A stretch of 64,000 nucleotides of DNA from Ornithinimicrobium murale. Its GTDB lineage: Bacteria; Actinomycetota; Actinomycetes; Actinomycetales; Dermatophilaceae. Below the pieces are notes generated by a model, which was not told where the DNA came from, did not search any database, and saw only the letters and a list, made by a program, of their open reading frames with translations. Positions within the stretch are counted from its first letter, which is position 1. Each line of letters opens with the position of its first letter. Of this stretch, positions 10,400 through 19,583 are shown one piece after another. The position numbers and the translations under genes are program-made. The stretch covers positions 450,100 to 514,099 of the forward strand of contig NZ_QLVD01000023.1 of the NCBI RefSeq assembly GCF_003352835.1, written 5' to 3'.

Positions 10400-11463
10400 C
10401 CCCTGCGAGCGAGAGCCCTGACCAGAGCACGGGCAGGACCGCTGACCGCAGCGTCGGTGAGAACCCGGACCTGGGATCCCTGAGCGAGGACCGTGCGGGC
10501 CTGCCGGGCGAGCTCCCCGGTTTCATGCCCGTCTACTCCGGCAAGGTCCGCGAGCTGTTTGCCCCGATCGCGCCGGAGACCGGCCTGGTTGATGAGTCCC
10601 GCCTGCTGCTGGTCGCCTCCGACCGGATCTCGGCCTTCGACCACGTCCTCGACAGCCCCATCCCCGACAAGGGGGCCGTGCTGACCCAGCTCTCCCTGTG
10701 GTGGTTCGACCAGCTGGCCGACCTGATCCCCCATCACGTGCTGGACACCCGTGTCCCGGACCGGGTCGCTGGCCGGGCGATCACCGTGCGTCGGTTGCGG
10801 ATGCTGCCGGTGGAGTGCATCGCCCGCGCCTATCTCACCGGCGGCGGACTGACCGAGTACCGCCAGAGCGGCTCGGTCAGCGGGGTCGCCCTGCCGGCCG
10901 GGCTGCAGGACGGGTCCCGGCTGCCCGAGCCGATCTTCACGCCGAGCACCAAGGCCCCGGCCGGTGAACACGACGAGCCGATGTCCTTCGAGGACGTCGA
11001 GGACGAGCTGGGCCCCGACCTGGCGAGCCGGGTGCGGGACCTGACCCTCGGCATACTTGATCGGGGCAACGCGATCGCCGCCGAGCGCGGCATCCTGATC
11101 GCTGACACCAAGGTCGAGTACGGCGTGGACCCGGTGTCTCTGGGCGTCGGACCGGACGATGAGATCGACTGGGCCACAGTGGATCCCGACGCGATCCAGG
11201 TGGTGCTGGCCGACGAGGTGCTGACCCCTGACAGCAGCCGCTTCTGGCGTGCATCCCAGTGGCAGCCCGGCCAGCCGCAGACGTCCTACGACAAGCAGGT
11301 GCTCCGTGACTGGCTGCTCTCGGACGCGAGCGGTTGGGACCGGTCGTCCGGAGAGGTTCCCCCGCCCCTGCCTGCGGAGGTCATCGCCCTCACCCGGGCC
11401 CGTTACGTCGAGGCCTATGAGGCCCTGACTGGCCAGACCTTCCGCACCCCCACCCCGCAGTAA
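10396..11463 (+). CDS. purC: SAICAR synthase
   Basis: Phosphoribosylaminoimidazole-succinocarboxamide synthase, which joins aspartate to CAIR in purine synthesis. Core motifs: YSGKVRELF (ATP-binding start, residue about 47), LVASDRISAFDHVL, TVRRLRMLPVECIARAYLTGGG and the terminal SRFW...SYDKQVLRDWL. The protein has 355 residues, longer than the usual 290-300, because about 36 low-complexity residues precede the core. The only in-frame ATG overlaps the purD stop, so the extension is probably real. An insertion of about 20 residues also surrounds the purL-proximal region. Confidence 0.95.
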
Positions 11464-11481
11464 TCCCGAGGAGACCCGTTC

Positions 11482-14400
11482 ATGGCCGCGCACGACCCTG
11501 CGTTGACGACCGTCGCCGGTGGCTCGGCGCTCTCCGACTTCCGTGCCCGTGCCCTGCTGCGCCGGCTGCAGACGGTGGTCCCGCGCGTGACCGGTGTCAG
11601 CGCGCGCTACCAGCACTGGGTGGCCTCCGCGGCCCCGCTCACCGACGACGAGGCCCACACCCTGCGCCAGCTCCTGACCTACGGCGACCCGCACCAGCCC
11701 ACCGAGCCTGCCCCGGGCGAAGCGACCGTGGTGGTCACCCCCCGGCTGGGCACCATCTCACCGTGGGCGAGCAAGGCCACCGACATCGTGCACAACTGCG
11801 GCATCGCCATCCACCGGGTCGAGCGGACCGTCGACTACACCCTCGCGCTGGACGGCCCGGCCCCGCTGACCGAACAGGAGTGGGTGGCCTGCGCCGCTCT
11901 GCTGCACGACCGGATGACCGAGACGGCGCTGCCCAGCTCCGAGGGAGCCGCGGCGCTGTTCGCCGAGCGAGAGGCCGCCCCGATGGAACTGGTCGACGTG
12001 CTCGGCCGAGGCTGGGACGCGGTGGCGGAGGCCGACACCGCCTGGGGCCTGGCACTAGCCCCCGACGAGATCGACTATCTGGTCGACGCCTTCACCCGCA
12101 TCGGCCGCAACCCGACCGACGTCGAGCTGACCATGTTCGCCCAGGCCAACTCCGAGCACTGCCGCCACAAGATCTTCAACGCCGACTTCGTCATCGACGG
12201 GGAAGCACAGCCGCACAGCCTGTTCGGGATGATCCGGCACACGGAGAAGGTCTCCGGTGCCGGCACGGTCGTGGCCTACAAGGACAACGCCTCGGTGATG
12301 GCCGGCGGACCGATCACCCGGTGGCTGCCGACCGGCGGTGCGGACGGGCCGCGGCGCTATGCCGCGGCCGAGGACGAGGTCCACGTGCTGATGAAGGTGG
12401 AGACGCACAACCACCCGACCGCCATCTCCCCCTTCGCCGGCGCCGCCACCGGTGCCGGCGGCGAGATCCGCGACGAGGGAGCCACCGGTCGCGGCAGCGC
12501 CCCCAAGGCCGGACTGACCGGCTTCGTGGTCTCCAACCTGCACCTGCCCGACACCAACGAGCCGTGGGAGGCGGACCCGTACGGCGCCCCGGACCACCTC
12601 GCCGCACCGCTGGACATCATGCTCGAAGGACCGATCGGCGCCGCGGCCTTCAACAACGAGTTCGGGCGTCCTGCGCTCGGCGGCTTCTTCCGGGTCTATG
12701 AGCAGACCGTCGACGGTGTGCGCCGGGGCTATCACAAGCCGATCATGAGTGCCGGCGGCCTGGGGTCGATCAGCGCCTCGCAGACCGAGAAGGTGCGCTT
12801 CCCCGCCGGGACCCTGCTCGTGCAGATCGGCGGACCGGGCATGCGCATCGGCATGGGCGGTGGCGCCGCCAGCTCGATGGCTTCGGGGGTCAACGCCGCC
12901 GAGCTCGACTTCGACTCGGTGCAGCGCGGCAACCCCGAGATGGAGCGCCGCGCCCAGGAGGTCATCAACCACTGCTGGTCCCTCGGCGCCGACAACCCGG
13001 TGCTGGCGATCCACGATGTCGGAGCCGGCGGCCTGAGCAACGCCTTCCCCGAGCTGGTCGACGACGCAGGCCTGGGCGCCCGTTTTGACCTGTCGGCCGT
13101 GCCGTTGGAGGAGTCGGGCCTGTCCCCCAAGGAGATCTGGTCCAACGAGAGCCAGGAGCGCTATGTCCTGGCGATCGCCCCGGACTCCCTGGACGGGTTC
13201 GCTGCGGTCTGCGAGCGGGAGCGGTGCCCGTATGCCGTGGTGGGGGTCGCGCAGGACGAGCCCCAGCTGGTCCTGGGTGACCCGGAGGCCGAGGCCGTCG
13301 ACATGCCGATGGAGGTCCTGCTGGGCAAGCCCCCGAAGATGACACGCGACGCCCGGCGGCTGACCCGTTCCACGCCCGACCTGGACCGCACCGGGCTGGA
13401 GGGGTCCGCGGTGCGGGACTCCGCATACGCCGTCCTGCGCCACCCGAGCGTGGCCTCCAAGCGGTTCCTGATCACCATCGGTGACCGGACGGTCGGCGGG
13501 CTGAGCCACCGGGACCAGATGGTCGGGCCGTGGCAGGTGCCGGTTGCCGATGTCGCGGTGACCCTGTCCGACCTGGTGGGACTGGCCGGGCAGGCGATGG
13601 CCAGCGGCGAGCGCACCCCGCTCGCCGCCGTTGACGGGCCGGCCTCGGGGCGGATGGCGGTCGGTGAGGCACTGACCAACCTGCTCGCCGCGCCGGTGAC
13701 GCTCAGCGGGGTGAAGCTGTCCTGCAACTGGATGGCCGCCGCGGGCGAGGAGGGCGAGGACGCTGCGCTGTATGACACCGTCCACGCCGTGGCCATGGAG
13801 CTCTGTCCCGCGCTGGGCATCTCGGTGCCGGTCGGCAAGGACTCACTGTCGATGCGGACCACCTGGACGCAGGACGGCGCGGCCCGGCAGGTGACCTCGC
13901 CGGTGTCCCTGGCCGTCTCGGCCTTCGCCTCGCTCCCCGACGTCACCGGCACCCTGACCCCTCAGGTGGCTCCGGAGACGGGGCTCCTGCTGGTCGACCT
14001 GGGCGCCGGCCGCAACCGCCTCGGCGGCTCGATGCTCGCCCAGGTGCGCGGGGAGTTCGGCGGCACCGTGCCTGACCTGGACGACCCCGCCCGGCTGATC
14101 GCCCTGGCCGGAGCGCTCACTGAGCTGCGCGCGCAGGGCCTCGTGACGGCATACCACGACCGGTCTGACGGTGGCCTGTGGGCAACGTTGTGCGAGATGG
14201 CGTTTGCCGGCGCCGTCGGCCTCGACGTCACGCTGCCCGGTGCCGACGCGGTGGCCACCCTGTTCGCCGAGGAGCTCGGAGCGGTCCTCGGGGTCCCGAC
14301 CAACCTGGTCGACGCCGCCCGGGCCGTGCTGGCCGAGCACGGGCTCGCCGAGCTCACGCACCTGTTGGGGAGCACCACCGCCGAGCGTCGCGTGCGCGTG

Positions 14401-15375
14401 CAGGGAGAGGGCGTCTCGCTGGACGAGCCGGTGCGCGACCTGGCGCAGGCCTGGGACGAGGTCTCCTGGCGAATCAGCTCGCTGCGCGACAACCCGGAGT
14501 GCGCGGACTCCGAGCACGCAGCGTTCGGCCGCGACGACGACCCCGGCCTGCACCTGGCCACCAGTTTCGACCCGACCCATGACGTCGCCGCGCCCTACCT
14601 CAACCTGGGAGCCCGCCCCGCCGTCGCGATCCTGCGCGAGCAGGGAGTCAACAGCCACCTGGAGACCGCCTTCGCCTTCGACCGGGCCGGCTTCGACACC
14701 TTCGACGTCCACATGACCGACCTGCAGAGCGGACGGTTCGACCTGGCCGACGTGGTGGGGCTGGTCGCCTGCGGAGGCTTCTCCTATGGCGACACCCTCG
14801 GGGCCGGCGAGGGGTGGGCACGCTCCGTGCTGTTCAACACCGCGCTGACGGAGTCCTTCGGGTCCTTCTTCGGCCGAACCGACACCTTCGCGCTGGGCAT
14901 CTGCAACGGCTGCCAGATGTTCGCCGCCCTGGCCGACCTCATCCCCGGAGCCGAGGCGTGGCCGCGGTTCACCCGCAACGCCAGCGAGCAGTATGAAGCT
15001 CGCCTGAGCCTGGTCGAGGTGCTGGACAACCCCTCGATCTTCTTCTCCGGCATGGCAGGATCCCGGATCCCGATCGCCGTCGCGCACGGCGAGGGCCGGG
15101 CCGACTTCGCGGCGCGCGGTGATGCGTCGGCGGTGCTGGCGGCGGCGCGCTATGTCGACCACCACGGGCACCCGACCACCAGCTATCCCGCCAATCCGAA
15201 CGGCTCACCCGGTGGCCTGACCGCCGTGACGACCTCGGACGGACGGTTCACCGCGATGATGCCGCACCCCGAGCGGGTGCAGCGCAACGCCCAGCTGTCG
15301 TGGACGCCCGGCCCGCTGGACGAGGCCAGCCCCTGGCTGCGGATGTTCCGCAACGCCCGCGTCTGGGTGGACTGA
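11482..15375 (+). CDS. purL: Phosphoribosylformylglycinamidine synthase, single-chain form
   Basis: FGAM synthetase, which converts FGAR, ATP and glutamine to FGAM. At 1297 residues it is the long type. It has an N-terminal PurS-like segment, a linker ([23 protein letters not shown]), duplicated AIR-synthase-like ATPase domains (for example [20 protein letters not shown]) and a C-terminal glutaminase with catalytic Cys in [12 protein letters not shown] and a late His in MMPHPERV. No separate purS or purQ lies in the window. Many actinobacteria use the split PurS-PurQ-PurL complex, so the fused form is notable. It follows purC by 18 bp with a GAGGAG ribosome site. Confidence 0.97.
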   Translation: MAAHDPALTTVAGGSALSDFRARALLRRLQTVVPRVTGVSARYQHWVASAAPLTDDEAHTLRQLLTYGDPHQPTEPAPGEATVVVTPRLGTISPWASKATDIVHNCGIAIHRVERTVDYTLALDGPAPLTEQEWVACAALLHDRMTETALPSSEGAAALFAEREAAPMELVDVLGRGWDAVAEADTAWGLALAPDEIDYLVDAFTRIGRNPTDVELTMFAQANSEHCRHKIFNADFVIDGEAQPHSLFGMIRHTEKVSGAGTVVAYKDNASVMAGGPITRWLPTGGADGPRRYAAAEDEVHVLMKVETHNHPTAISPFAGAATGAGGEIRDEGATGRGSAPKAGLTGFVVSNLHLPDTNEPWEADPYGAPDHLAAPLDIMLEGPIGAAAFNNEFGRPALGGFFRVYEQTVDGVRRGYHKPIMSAGGLGSISASQTEKVRFPAGTLLVQIGGPGMRIGMGGGAASSMASGVNAAELDFDSVQRGNPEMERRAQEVINHCWSLGADNPVLAIHDVGAGGLSNAFPELVDDAGLGARFDLSAVPLEESGLSPKEIWSNESQERYVLAIAPDSLDGFAAVCERERCPYAVVGVAQDEPQLVLGDPEAEAVDMPMEVLLGKPPKMTRDARRLTRSTPDLDRTGLEGSAVRDSAYAVLRHPSVASKRFLITIGDRTVGGLSHRDQMVGPWQVPVADVAVTLSDLVGLAGQAMASGERTPLAAVDGPASGRMAVGEALTNLLAAPVTLSGVKLSCNWMAAAGEEGEDAALYDTVHAVAMELCPALGISVPVGKDSLSMRTTWTQDGAARQVTSPVSLAVSAFASLPDVTGTLTPQVAPETGLLLVDLGAGRNRLGGSMLAQVRGEFGGTVPDLDDPARLIALAGALTELRAQGLVTAYHDRSDGGLWATLCEMAFAGAVGLDVTLPGADAVATLFAEELGAVLGVPTNLVDAARAVLAEHGLAELTHLLGSTTAERRVRVQGEGVSLDEPVRDLAQAWDEVSWRISSLRDNPECADSEHAAFGRDDDPGLHLATSFDPTHDVAAPYLNLGARPAVAILREQGVNSHLETAFAFDRAGFDTFDVHMTDLQSGRFDLADVVGLVACGGFSYGDTLGAGEGWARSVLFNTALTESFGSFFGRTDTFALGICNGCQMFAALADLIPGAEAWPRFTRNASEQYEARLSLVEVLDNPSIFFSGMAGSRIPIAVAHGEGRADFAARGDASAVLAAARYVDHHGHPTTSYPANPNGSPGGLTAVTTSDGRFTAMMPHPERVQRNAQLSWTPGPLDEASPWLRMFRNARVWVD

Positions 15376-15388
15376 CCACCCCACCTCG

Positions 15389-15502
15389 ACCGAGCGCACC
15401 GGGACCCGGACAAACGCCCCACCGAGCGCACCGGGACCCAGACAAACGCCCCACCGAGCGCACCGGGACCCGGACAAACGCCCCACCGAGCGCACCGGCG
15501 CC
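15389..15502. repeat. 32-bp tandem repeat after purL
   Basis: Four units begin at 15389, 15421, 15453 and 15485 with exact 32-bp spacing. The unit starts ACCGAGCGCACCGGGACC and continues CGGACAAACGCCCC. Units 1-3 differ at a single base, and unit 4 is partial. The array fills the gap between the convergent purL and VOC genes, 14 bp after the purL stop. No unique spacers exist, so it is not CRISPR. Confidence 0.9.
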
Positions 15503-15516
15503 GGTGTCGGCGTGGG

Positions 15517-15954
15517 CTACTGGGCGCCCTCGTTGGCCCAGGCATCCAGCGCGGACTGCACCTCGGCATCGCTCTTGGTGAGGGTCGTCCCGACGATCCA
15601 CTGGTGCCCGAACGGGTCCCGCACCCGCCCCTGGCGCGACCCGTAGGGCTGGTCCTCGACCCGGAACAGGATCTCCGCCCCGCGGTCGACCGCCGCCTGC
15701 ACGACCCCGTCGGGGTCGTCGCAGACCACGTCGAGGATCACCCCGGAGCCACCGTCGGCCGGACTGCGGTCAACTTCGTCGGGATCCTTGAGCTGCAGCA
15801 CATCGCCGCTGGGCAGGCTGAGCTCGGCAAAGACCACCACCTCGCCCATGGTGAAGCGGCTCACCAGGCTCATCCCGAAGACTTCCTGGTAGAACGCGAT
15901 GGCACGATCGGCGCCATCGACGACAAGTTTCGGTCGGACACGGATCTGACTCAT
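15517..15954 (-). CDS. VOC (glyoxalase/PhnB-like) protein
   Basis: About 145 residues with a paired beta-alpha-beta-beta-beta fold: RPKLVVDGADRAIAFYQEVFG at the start and GAEILFRVEDQPYGSRQGRVRDPFGHQWIVGT at the end. The DPFGHQW ending is typical of the PhnB/glyoxalase-like branch, which includes metal-dependent lyases and antibiotic-binding proteins. The substrate is unknown. I chose the internal ATG (MSQIRVRPKL) because homologues start there; ten more codons upstream are open but lack a ribosome site. It stands alone, convergent with purL. Confidence 0.82.
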   Translation of the reverse strand: MSQIRVRPKLVVDGADRAIAFYQEVFGMSLVSRFTMGEVVVFAELSLPSGDVLQLKDPDEVDRSPADGGSGVILDVVCDDPDGVVQAAVDRGAEILFRVEDQPYGSRQGRVRDPFGHQWIVGTTLTKSDAEVQSALDAWANEGAQ

Positions 15955-16212
15955 ACCCTCCACCGTAGCCAACATTGCGTGCACACCAACCGGAATCGTC
16001 GAGACGCCCGTCGCGTCTGCGCAGGTCAGCGCGGTGGGTCCCCTCGGCGCCCTTGACCATTCCGGTTGTCGTGCGCGGTGGAGGGCAGTGGCAGGCTCCC
16101 GCGACGGTCATACCAGAGGCAGTCGGACCACACCCGCGGTATGAGGCCCCGTCGGAGCAGATCGCGACCGCAGGACGATCCGCTCCGCAACCAGTCTGGC
16201 GATGCTGGAGGC

Positions 16213-16377
16213 ATGGATATCAACCACCTGCTCTCCGACCTGGCCATCGTCGCCGGCATCCTGCTCGTGGCCGTGCTGGCCGTCGGGCCGTTGTGGCTCG
16301 CCCACGACACCCAGCGCGGTGATAGCCGCGACCACGCGTCACGGCGGGCTCACTCGAGCCCGCTCGCCACGGACTGA
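16213..16377 (+). CDS. Possible small single-pass membrane protein
   Basis: A 54-residue frame with one clear hydrophobic helix (AIVAGILLVAVLAVGPLWLA) followed by a short basic, His/Ser-rich cytoplasmic tail. A GGAGG lies immediately before the ATG, closer than ideal. It is not recognised as any family and coding status is uncertain; it could be chance in a 500-bp gap between the VOC and efflux genes. An inverted repeat (15987-15996 with 16059-16068, CAACCGGAAT) lies upstream. Confidence 0.3.
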   Translation: MDINHLLSDLAIVAGILLVAVLAVGPLWLAHDTQRGDSRDHASRRAHSSPLATD

Positions 16378-16454
16378 CTCGCCGGCAGTTTCATGAGTAC
16401 CGGAGATCGACAACCTCGGGTGCCGCGCGCTCTCGGGGCGACCTCTGACAGGCC

Positions 16455-16931
16455 TCAGTCGATCATCGTCACGCCGTAGTGCGCCAGCAGACCGAACGCC
16501 ACGCCCCACAGGATGATGGAGACGGTCTGCCACGCGATCACGGCATGACGCGAGGCCCCGAAGGAGACCATGGCGGCGGAGGTGATCTGGCTGGGCAGGA
16601 TGGTCTGCCCCAGCAGACTCACTCCGGCCACGCCGAAGCGATCGAAACGCTCCCGCAGCTTGCGTCGACGGGCCGACTCCGGCTTGTCCCGCGCGACCCG
16701 TGAGCGGACGGCCCCCGCGCCGAGCACCACCAGCAACATGGTGACGAGATTGCCGATGACCGCCATCGCAATCGCGATCGGCAGGGGGAGTCCGGCCAGC
16801 ACCCCGATGACCGAGCCGAGGTAGGACTCCACGAACGGGATCGCCCCAGCGATCACGATCCCGGCCCACTGCAACCACTCGGGCAGGGAGGCGGTGAAGT
16901 CCTGCAGCCCCTGGACTATCGAATCCATCAT
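16455..16931 (-). CDS. Small multidrug efflux-type membrane protein
   Basis: A 158-residue integral membrane protein with about four hydrophobic segments: WAGIVIAGAIPFVESYLGSVIGVLAG, IAIAMAVIGNLVTMLLVVLG, GVSLLGQTILPSQITSAAMV and ISIILWGVAFGLLAHYGV. The layout matches the actinobacterial small multidrug export family (COG2426-like) rather than the EmrE/SMR fold. It is divergent from a TetR gene with a palindromic operator in the 69-bp gap, so it is likely the regulated target. The 5' leader is very short. The transported substrate is unknown. Confidence 0.75.
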   Translation of the reverse strand: MMDSIVQGLQDFTASLPEWLQWAGIVIAGAIPFVESYLGSVIGVLAGLPLPIAIAMAVIGNLVTMLLVVLGAGAVRSRVARDKPESARRRKLRERFDRFGVAGVSLLGQTILPSQITSAAMVSFGASRHAVIAWQTVSIILWGVAFGLLAHYGVTMID

Positions 16932-16939
16932 ACCTTGAG

Positions 16940-16972
16940 ACTAGCACACTGTACTAGCACACTGTGCTGGTA
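16940..16972. promoter_or_regulatory. TetR operator between efflux gene and regulator
   Basis: A near-perfect 21-bp palindrome at 16952-16972 (TACTAGCACA-C-TGTGCTGGTA, one mismatch) is preceded by a second half site ACTAGCACACTGT at 16940-16952. It lies between the divergent efflux and TetR genes, the usual place for an autoregulated TetR operator. Confidence 0.75.
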
Positions 16973-17000
16973 TTCTCGGTCGGCGAGGAGGCTGACATCC

Positions 17001-17639
17001 ATGGTCGATCGCAGGGAGCAAATCGTGCAGGCGGCGCAGGAGCTGCTCGCCGAGGGCGGACTCCGTGCGCTGAGCGTGCGGAGCACGGCCGCACGGGCTG
17101 GCATCGGGGCCAGCACACTGCGCCACTACTTCCCCACCCAGCAGGCACTCTTCGACACCGTGATGTCAGTGTCCTTCAACGCGCACCTGGACGACCTGCG
17201 GATCGCGGATCGGCAGGTCCCGGCAGCAGACAGACTGAGTGAGTGCCTCGCCCAGTTCCTGCCGCCCAGCGATGCCGAGACGGCCCAGCTGCTCGACTGG
17301 CTGAGCATGTACTCCGCTGCCCTAGGGCCAAGACGCACCGACCAGGCGACCCGGGCACTGACCTCGCTCACGGCCTTGGGTCGGCAACGCGTCGCGGCCT
17401 GGCTGGCTGTGCTGCAGGAGCAGGGCGAGCTGCGACACCCGAATGTGGATCGGCACGTCACGCTGCTGCTGGCACACCTTGACGGGCTCTGCCTCGCACT
17501 GCTCGTCCCCGACTCGGGGTTCACCCTGGCAGACGCACTCGAGCAGTTGCGGGAGTTGATCGCAGCCATGGTGGTCCACCCTTCAGCCGAGACCGAGACC
17601 GTCCGCGAAGACCGACCGACGCACCCCGACGAGCGCTAG
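17001..17639 (+). CDS. TetR-family transcriptional regulator
   Basis: A 212-residue repressor. The N-terminal HTH is RREQIVQAAQELLAEGGLRALSVRSTAARAGIGASTLRHYFPTQQALFDTV (about residues 4-55), followed by a helical ligand domain resembling TetR_C (BetI-like). The start at 17001 has a GAGGAGG upstream; an earlier open frame without an HTH-appropriate start was discarded. It faces the small efflux gene across a palindromic operator, so it probably represses that gene and itself until a toxic ligand binds. Its 3' end overlaps the convergent ABC permease by 4 bp. Confidence 0.9.
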   Translation: MVDRREQIVQAAQELLAEGGLRALSVRSTAARAGIGASTLRHYFPTQQALFDTVMSVSFNAHLDDLRIADRQVPAADRLSECLAQFLPPSDAETAQLLDWLSMYSAALGPRRTDQATRALTSLTALGRQRVAAWLAVLQEQGELRHPNVDRHVTLLLAHLDGLCLALLVPDSGFTLADALEQLRELIAAMVVHPSAETETVREDRPTHPDER

Positions 17640-18487
17640 GCGAGGTCGCGTCGCCGGACCACCAGCACCGTGATCATGGGCAGCAGCACGGCATACGCCA
17701 GAACGGTGACCAGCGCCTGGGTGCCGGACAGGGTGTCCAGGACACCCGGCGCGCCCTCCGGGCCGCCGGTCGCGCCGAGCGAGCCGACCAAGGAGCCGGC
17801 GGCGGTGCCCGGCAGGACCGTGGTGAGCGCGTCGACCCAGCTCAGCAGACTGCCGACGCCGCGGAGCAGGTTCTCCACCACCAGGGACCAGACCAGGCCG
17901 AGACCGACCGCGAGCGCGGGGCCGCGGGCCAGGGTGCCGAGCAGGTAGCCGAACAGCGCCCACATGAGCAGCACCAGGAAGGCAGTGCCCGCACCGCGCC
18001 CTAGGTCGGTCGCCGCGGGCAGGGCCAGGTCGGCTCCCTCCACCAGCGCCAGGGAGGTTGCGATCCCCAGGGCGAGCAGCACCGAGGCGAGCACCGTCGT
18101 CGCGACCGCAAGCGTCAGGGACACCAGTGACCCGAGGACAACGCTGGTGCGCGAGGGACCCTGCGTCAGAATCGTCTTCCAACTGCCCCAGCCGTAGCCG
18201 CTGGAGGCGGCCATGGCACCGAGCACCACCATCAGGGCGCCCCCGAACATCGGGGTGCCGGCGGTGATCGTCTCCGGCACGTTGCCCGGCAGCACCGAGC
18301 GCAGCAGCAGCTCACCCGCCATGCCGTCGGTCGCGAAGCTGCCACTGCCGGTCCGGTAGGCCAGATAGTTGAACACGTATCCGAACAGCACCATCAGCAC
18401 CAGCCACGCCGCACCCACCACCCAGACTGCCGGCCACCTGCGCAGCCGCAGGACATCGGCCCGGGTGCTCGCCAACATCGTCGTCAC
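17636..18487 (-). CDS. ABC transporter permease
   Basis: A 283-residue membrane protein with about six transmembrane segments: WPAVWVVGAAWLVLMVLFGYVF, FGGALMVVLGAMAASSGYGWG, LVSLTLAVATTVLASVLLALG, AFLVLLMWALFGYLLG, LAVGLGLVWSLVVENLL and ALVTVLAYAVLLPMITVLVV. It belongs to the ABC-2/NatB-like permeases that work with an ATPase such as the one upstream. It overlaps the ATPase gene by 4 bp. The pair is divergent from a two-component system, an arrangement seen with peptide-antibiotic or membrane-stress exporters. The substrate is unknown. Confidence 0.88.
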   Translation of the reverse strand: MTTMLASTRADVLRLRRWPAVWVVGAAWLVLMVLFGYVFNYLAYRTGSGSFATDGMAGELLLRSVLPGNVPETITAGTPMFGGALMVVLGAMAASSGYGWGSWKTILTQGPSRTSVVLGSLVSLTLAVATTVLASVLLALGIATSLALVEGADLALPAATDLGRGAGTAFLVLLMWALFGYLLGTLARGPALAVGLGLVWSLVVENLLRGVGSLLSWVDALTTVLPGTAAGSLVGSLGATGGPEGAPGVLDTLSGTQALVTVLAYAVLLPMITVLVVRRRDLA

Positions 18488-19401
18488 GACACCGTCTCCT
18501 CTCGCCGCACGACCGCACCGGCCGCGGTCATCTCAAAGAACACGTCCTCCAGGGAGCGGTCACTCCGCCGCACAGAGTGGACCTCAAGGCCCCGCGCGAC
18601 CAGCGCACGAACCAGCTGCGGCGCCTGCTCCGGCGCCAGCGCGACCAGCAACTCGCCGCGCTCGACCAGCACGTCCCCGGTGAACTCCCGGGCCACCGCG
18701 AGCGCCTCCTCGACCGGCTCGGCGCGCACCTGCAACCGCGGTGTGCCGAGCAGCTCGGCGACCGTCGACTCGCGCAGCAAGCGCCCCCGGTTGATGACGC
18801 CCACCCGGTGGCAGATCTCCTGGACCTCGCCGAGCAGGTGCGAGGACAACAGCACGGTCTGACCACCTCGGGCGAGGTCGACCACCAGGGACCTCATTCC
18901 GGCCATGCCGGCCGGGTCGAGCCCGTTGGTCGGTTCGTCCAGGACGATCAGCTCGGGGTCTCCCAGCAGCGCCGCGGCCACCCCCAGCCGTTGCTTCATG
19001 CCGAGGGAGTAGGAGCGGAACACATCCCCGCCGCGCTCGCCGAGTTCGACCCGCTCGAGGGCGTCCTCGACCTCGGCCTCGGCCAGCCGGCGGTAGCGCG
19101 CCAGGACCCGCAGGTTGTCCCGGCCGGAGAGGTAGGGCATGAAGCCGGGACCCTCGACGAGCGCACCGACCCTTGCCATCACCCCTGGCGATCCCGCTGC
19201 GCCGTCCAGCACACTGACCGTGCCGCTCGTGGGTCTGATCAGCCCGAGCACCATGCGCAGCGTGGTGGTCTTGCCCGCACCGTTGGGGCCGAGGAAGCCA
19301 TAGACCTCGCCCCGTCGCACCGTCAGGTTCACCTCGTCGACGGCGATCCGTGGGCCGTACCTCTTGGTGAGGCCGGCCGTCTGCACCACTGGTTCACTCA
19401 T
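18484..19401 (-). CDS. ABC transporter ATP-binding protein
   Basis: A 305-residue ATPase. Walker A is GPNGAGKTTTLRM, the signature is YSLGMKQRLGVAAALL, Walker B is LIVLDEPTNGLDPAGM, and the switch His is in LLSSHLLGE. The C-terminal 80 residues match the DUF4162-type tail of CcmA/DrrA/NatA exporters. I use the ATG at 19401 (MSEPVVQTAGLTKRYG). It is followed directly by the permease and divergent from the histidine kinase, with an inverted repeat in the promoter gap. Drug or peptide export or immunity is the likely role. Confidence 0.92.
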   Translation of the reverse strand: MSEPVVQTAGLTKRYGPRIAVDEVNLTVRRGEVYGFLGPNGAGKTTTLRMVLGLIRPTSGTVSVLDGAAGSPGVMARVGALVEGPGFMPYLSGRDNLRVLARYRRLAEAEVEDALERVELGERGGDVFRSYSLGMKQRLGVAAALLGDPELIVLDEPTNGLDPAGMAGMRSLVVDLARGGQTVLLSSHLLGEVQEICHRVGVINRGRLLRESTVAELLGTPRLQVRAEPVEEALAVAREFTGDVLVERGELLVALAPEQAPQLVRALVARGLEVHSVRRSDRSLEDVFFEMTAAGAVVRREETVS

Positions 19402-19449
19402 GCCCACCACCCTGGTCCCGCACCTGGGGTGGGGTCGTCCGCCCGGGTG

Positions 19450-19474
19450 CGTGATCGACCTACGCAGGATCACG
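19450..19474. promoter_or_regulatory. Inverted repeat in ABC/histidine-kinase divergent promoter
   Basis: CGTGATC (19450-19456) and GATCACG (19468-19474) form perfect 7-bp arms separated by 11 bp. The position between the ABC operon and the kinase-regulator operon makes this a candidate binding site for the NarL-type response regulator at 20783. Confidence 0.5.
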
Positions 19475-19583
19475 TATGCGGAGTGCTCGCCGGAGCGGAG
19501 GTGCTCGGCTCCGCCCCGGGCCTAGCATCGGTGGGTCGGGTCAGGGTCGCCTGCCCGCGGACGGATGAGGAGGGCTCAGTCAC

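Noticed and set aside
15987..16068. Long-range inverted repeat CAACCGGAAT / ATTCCGGTTG
   Set aside because: Perfect over 10 bp but the arms are 62 bp apart with no supporting inner pairs; it may be chance.
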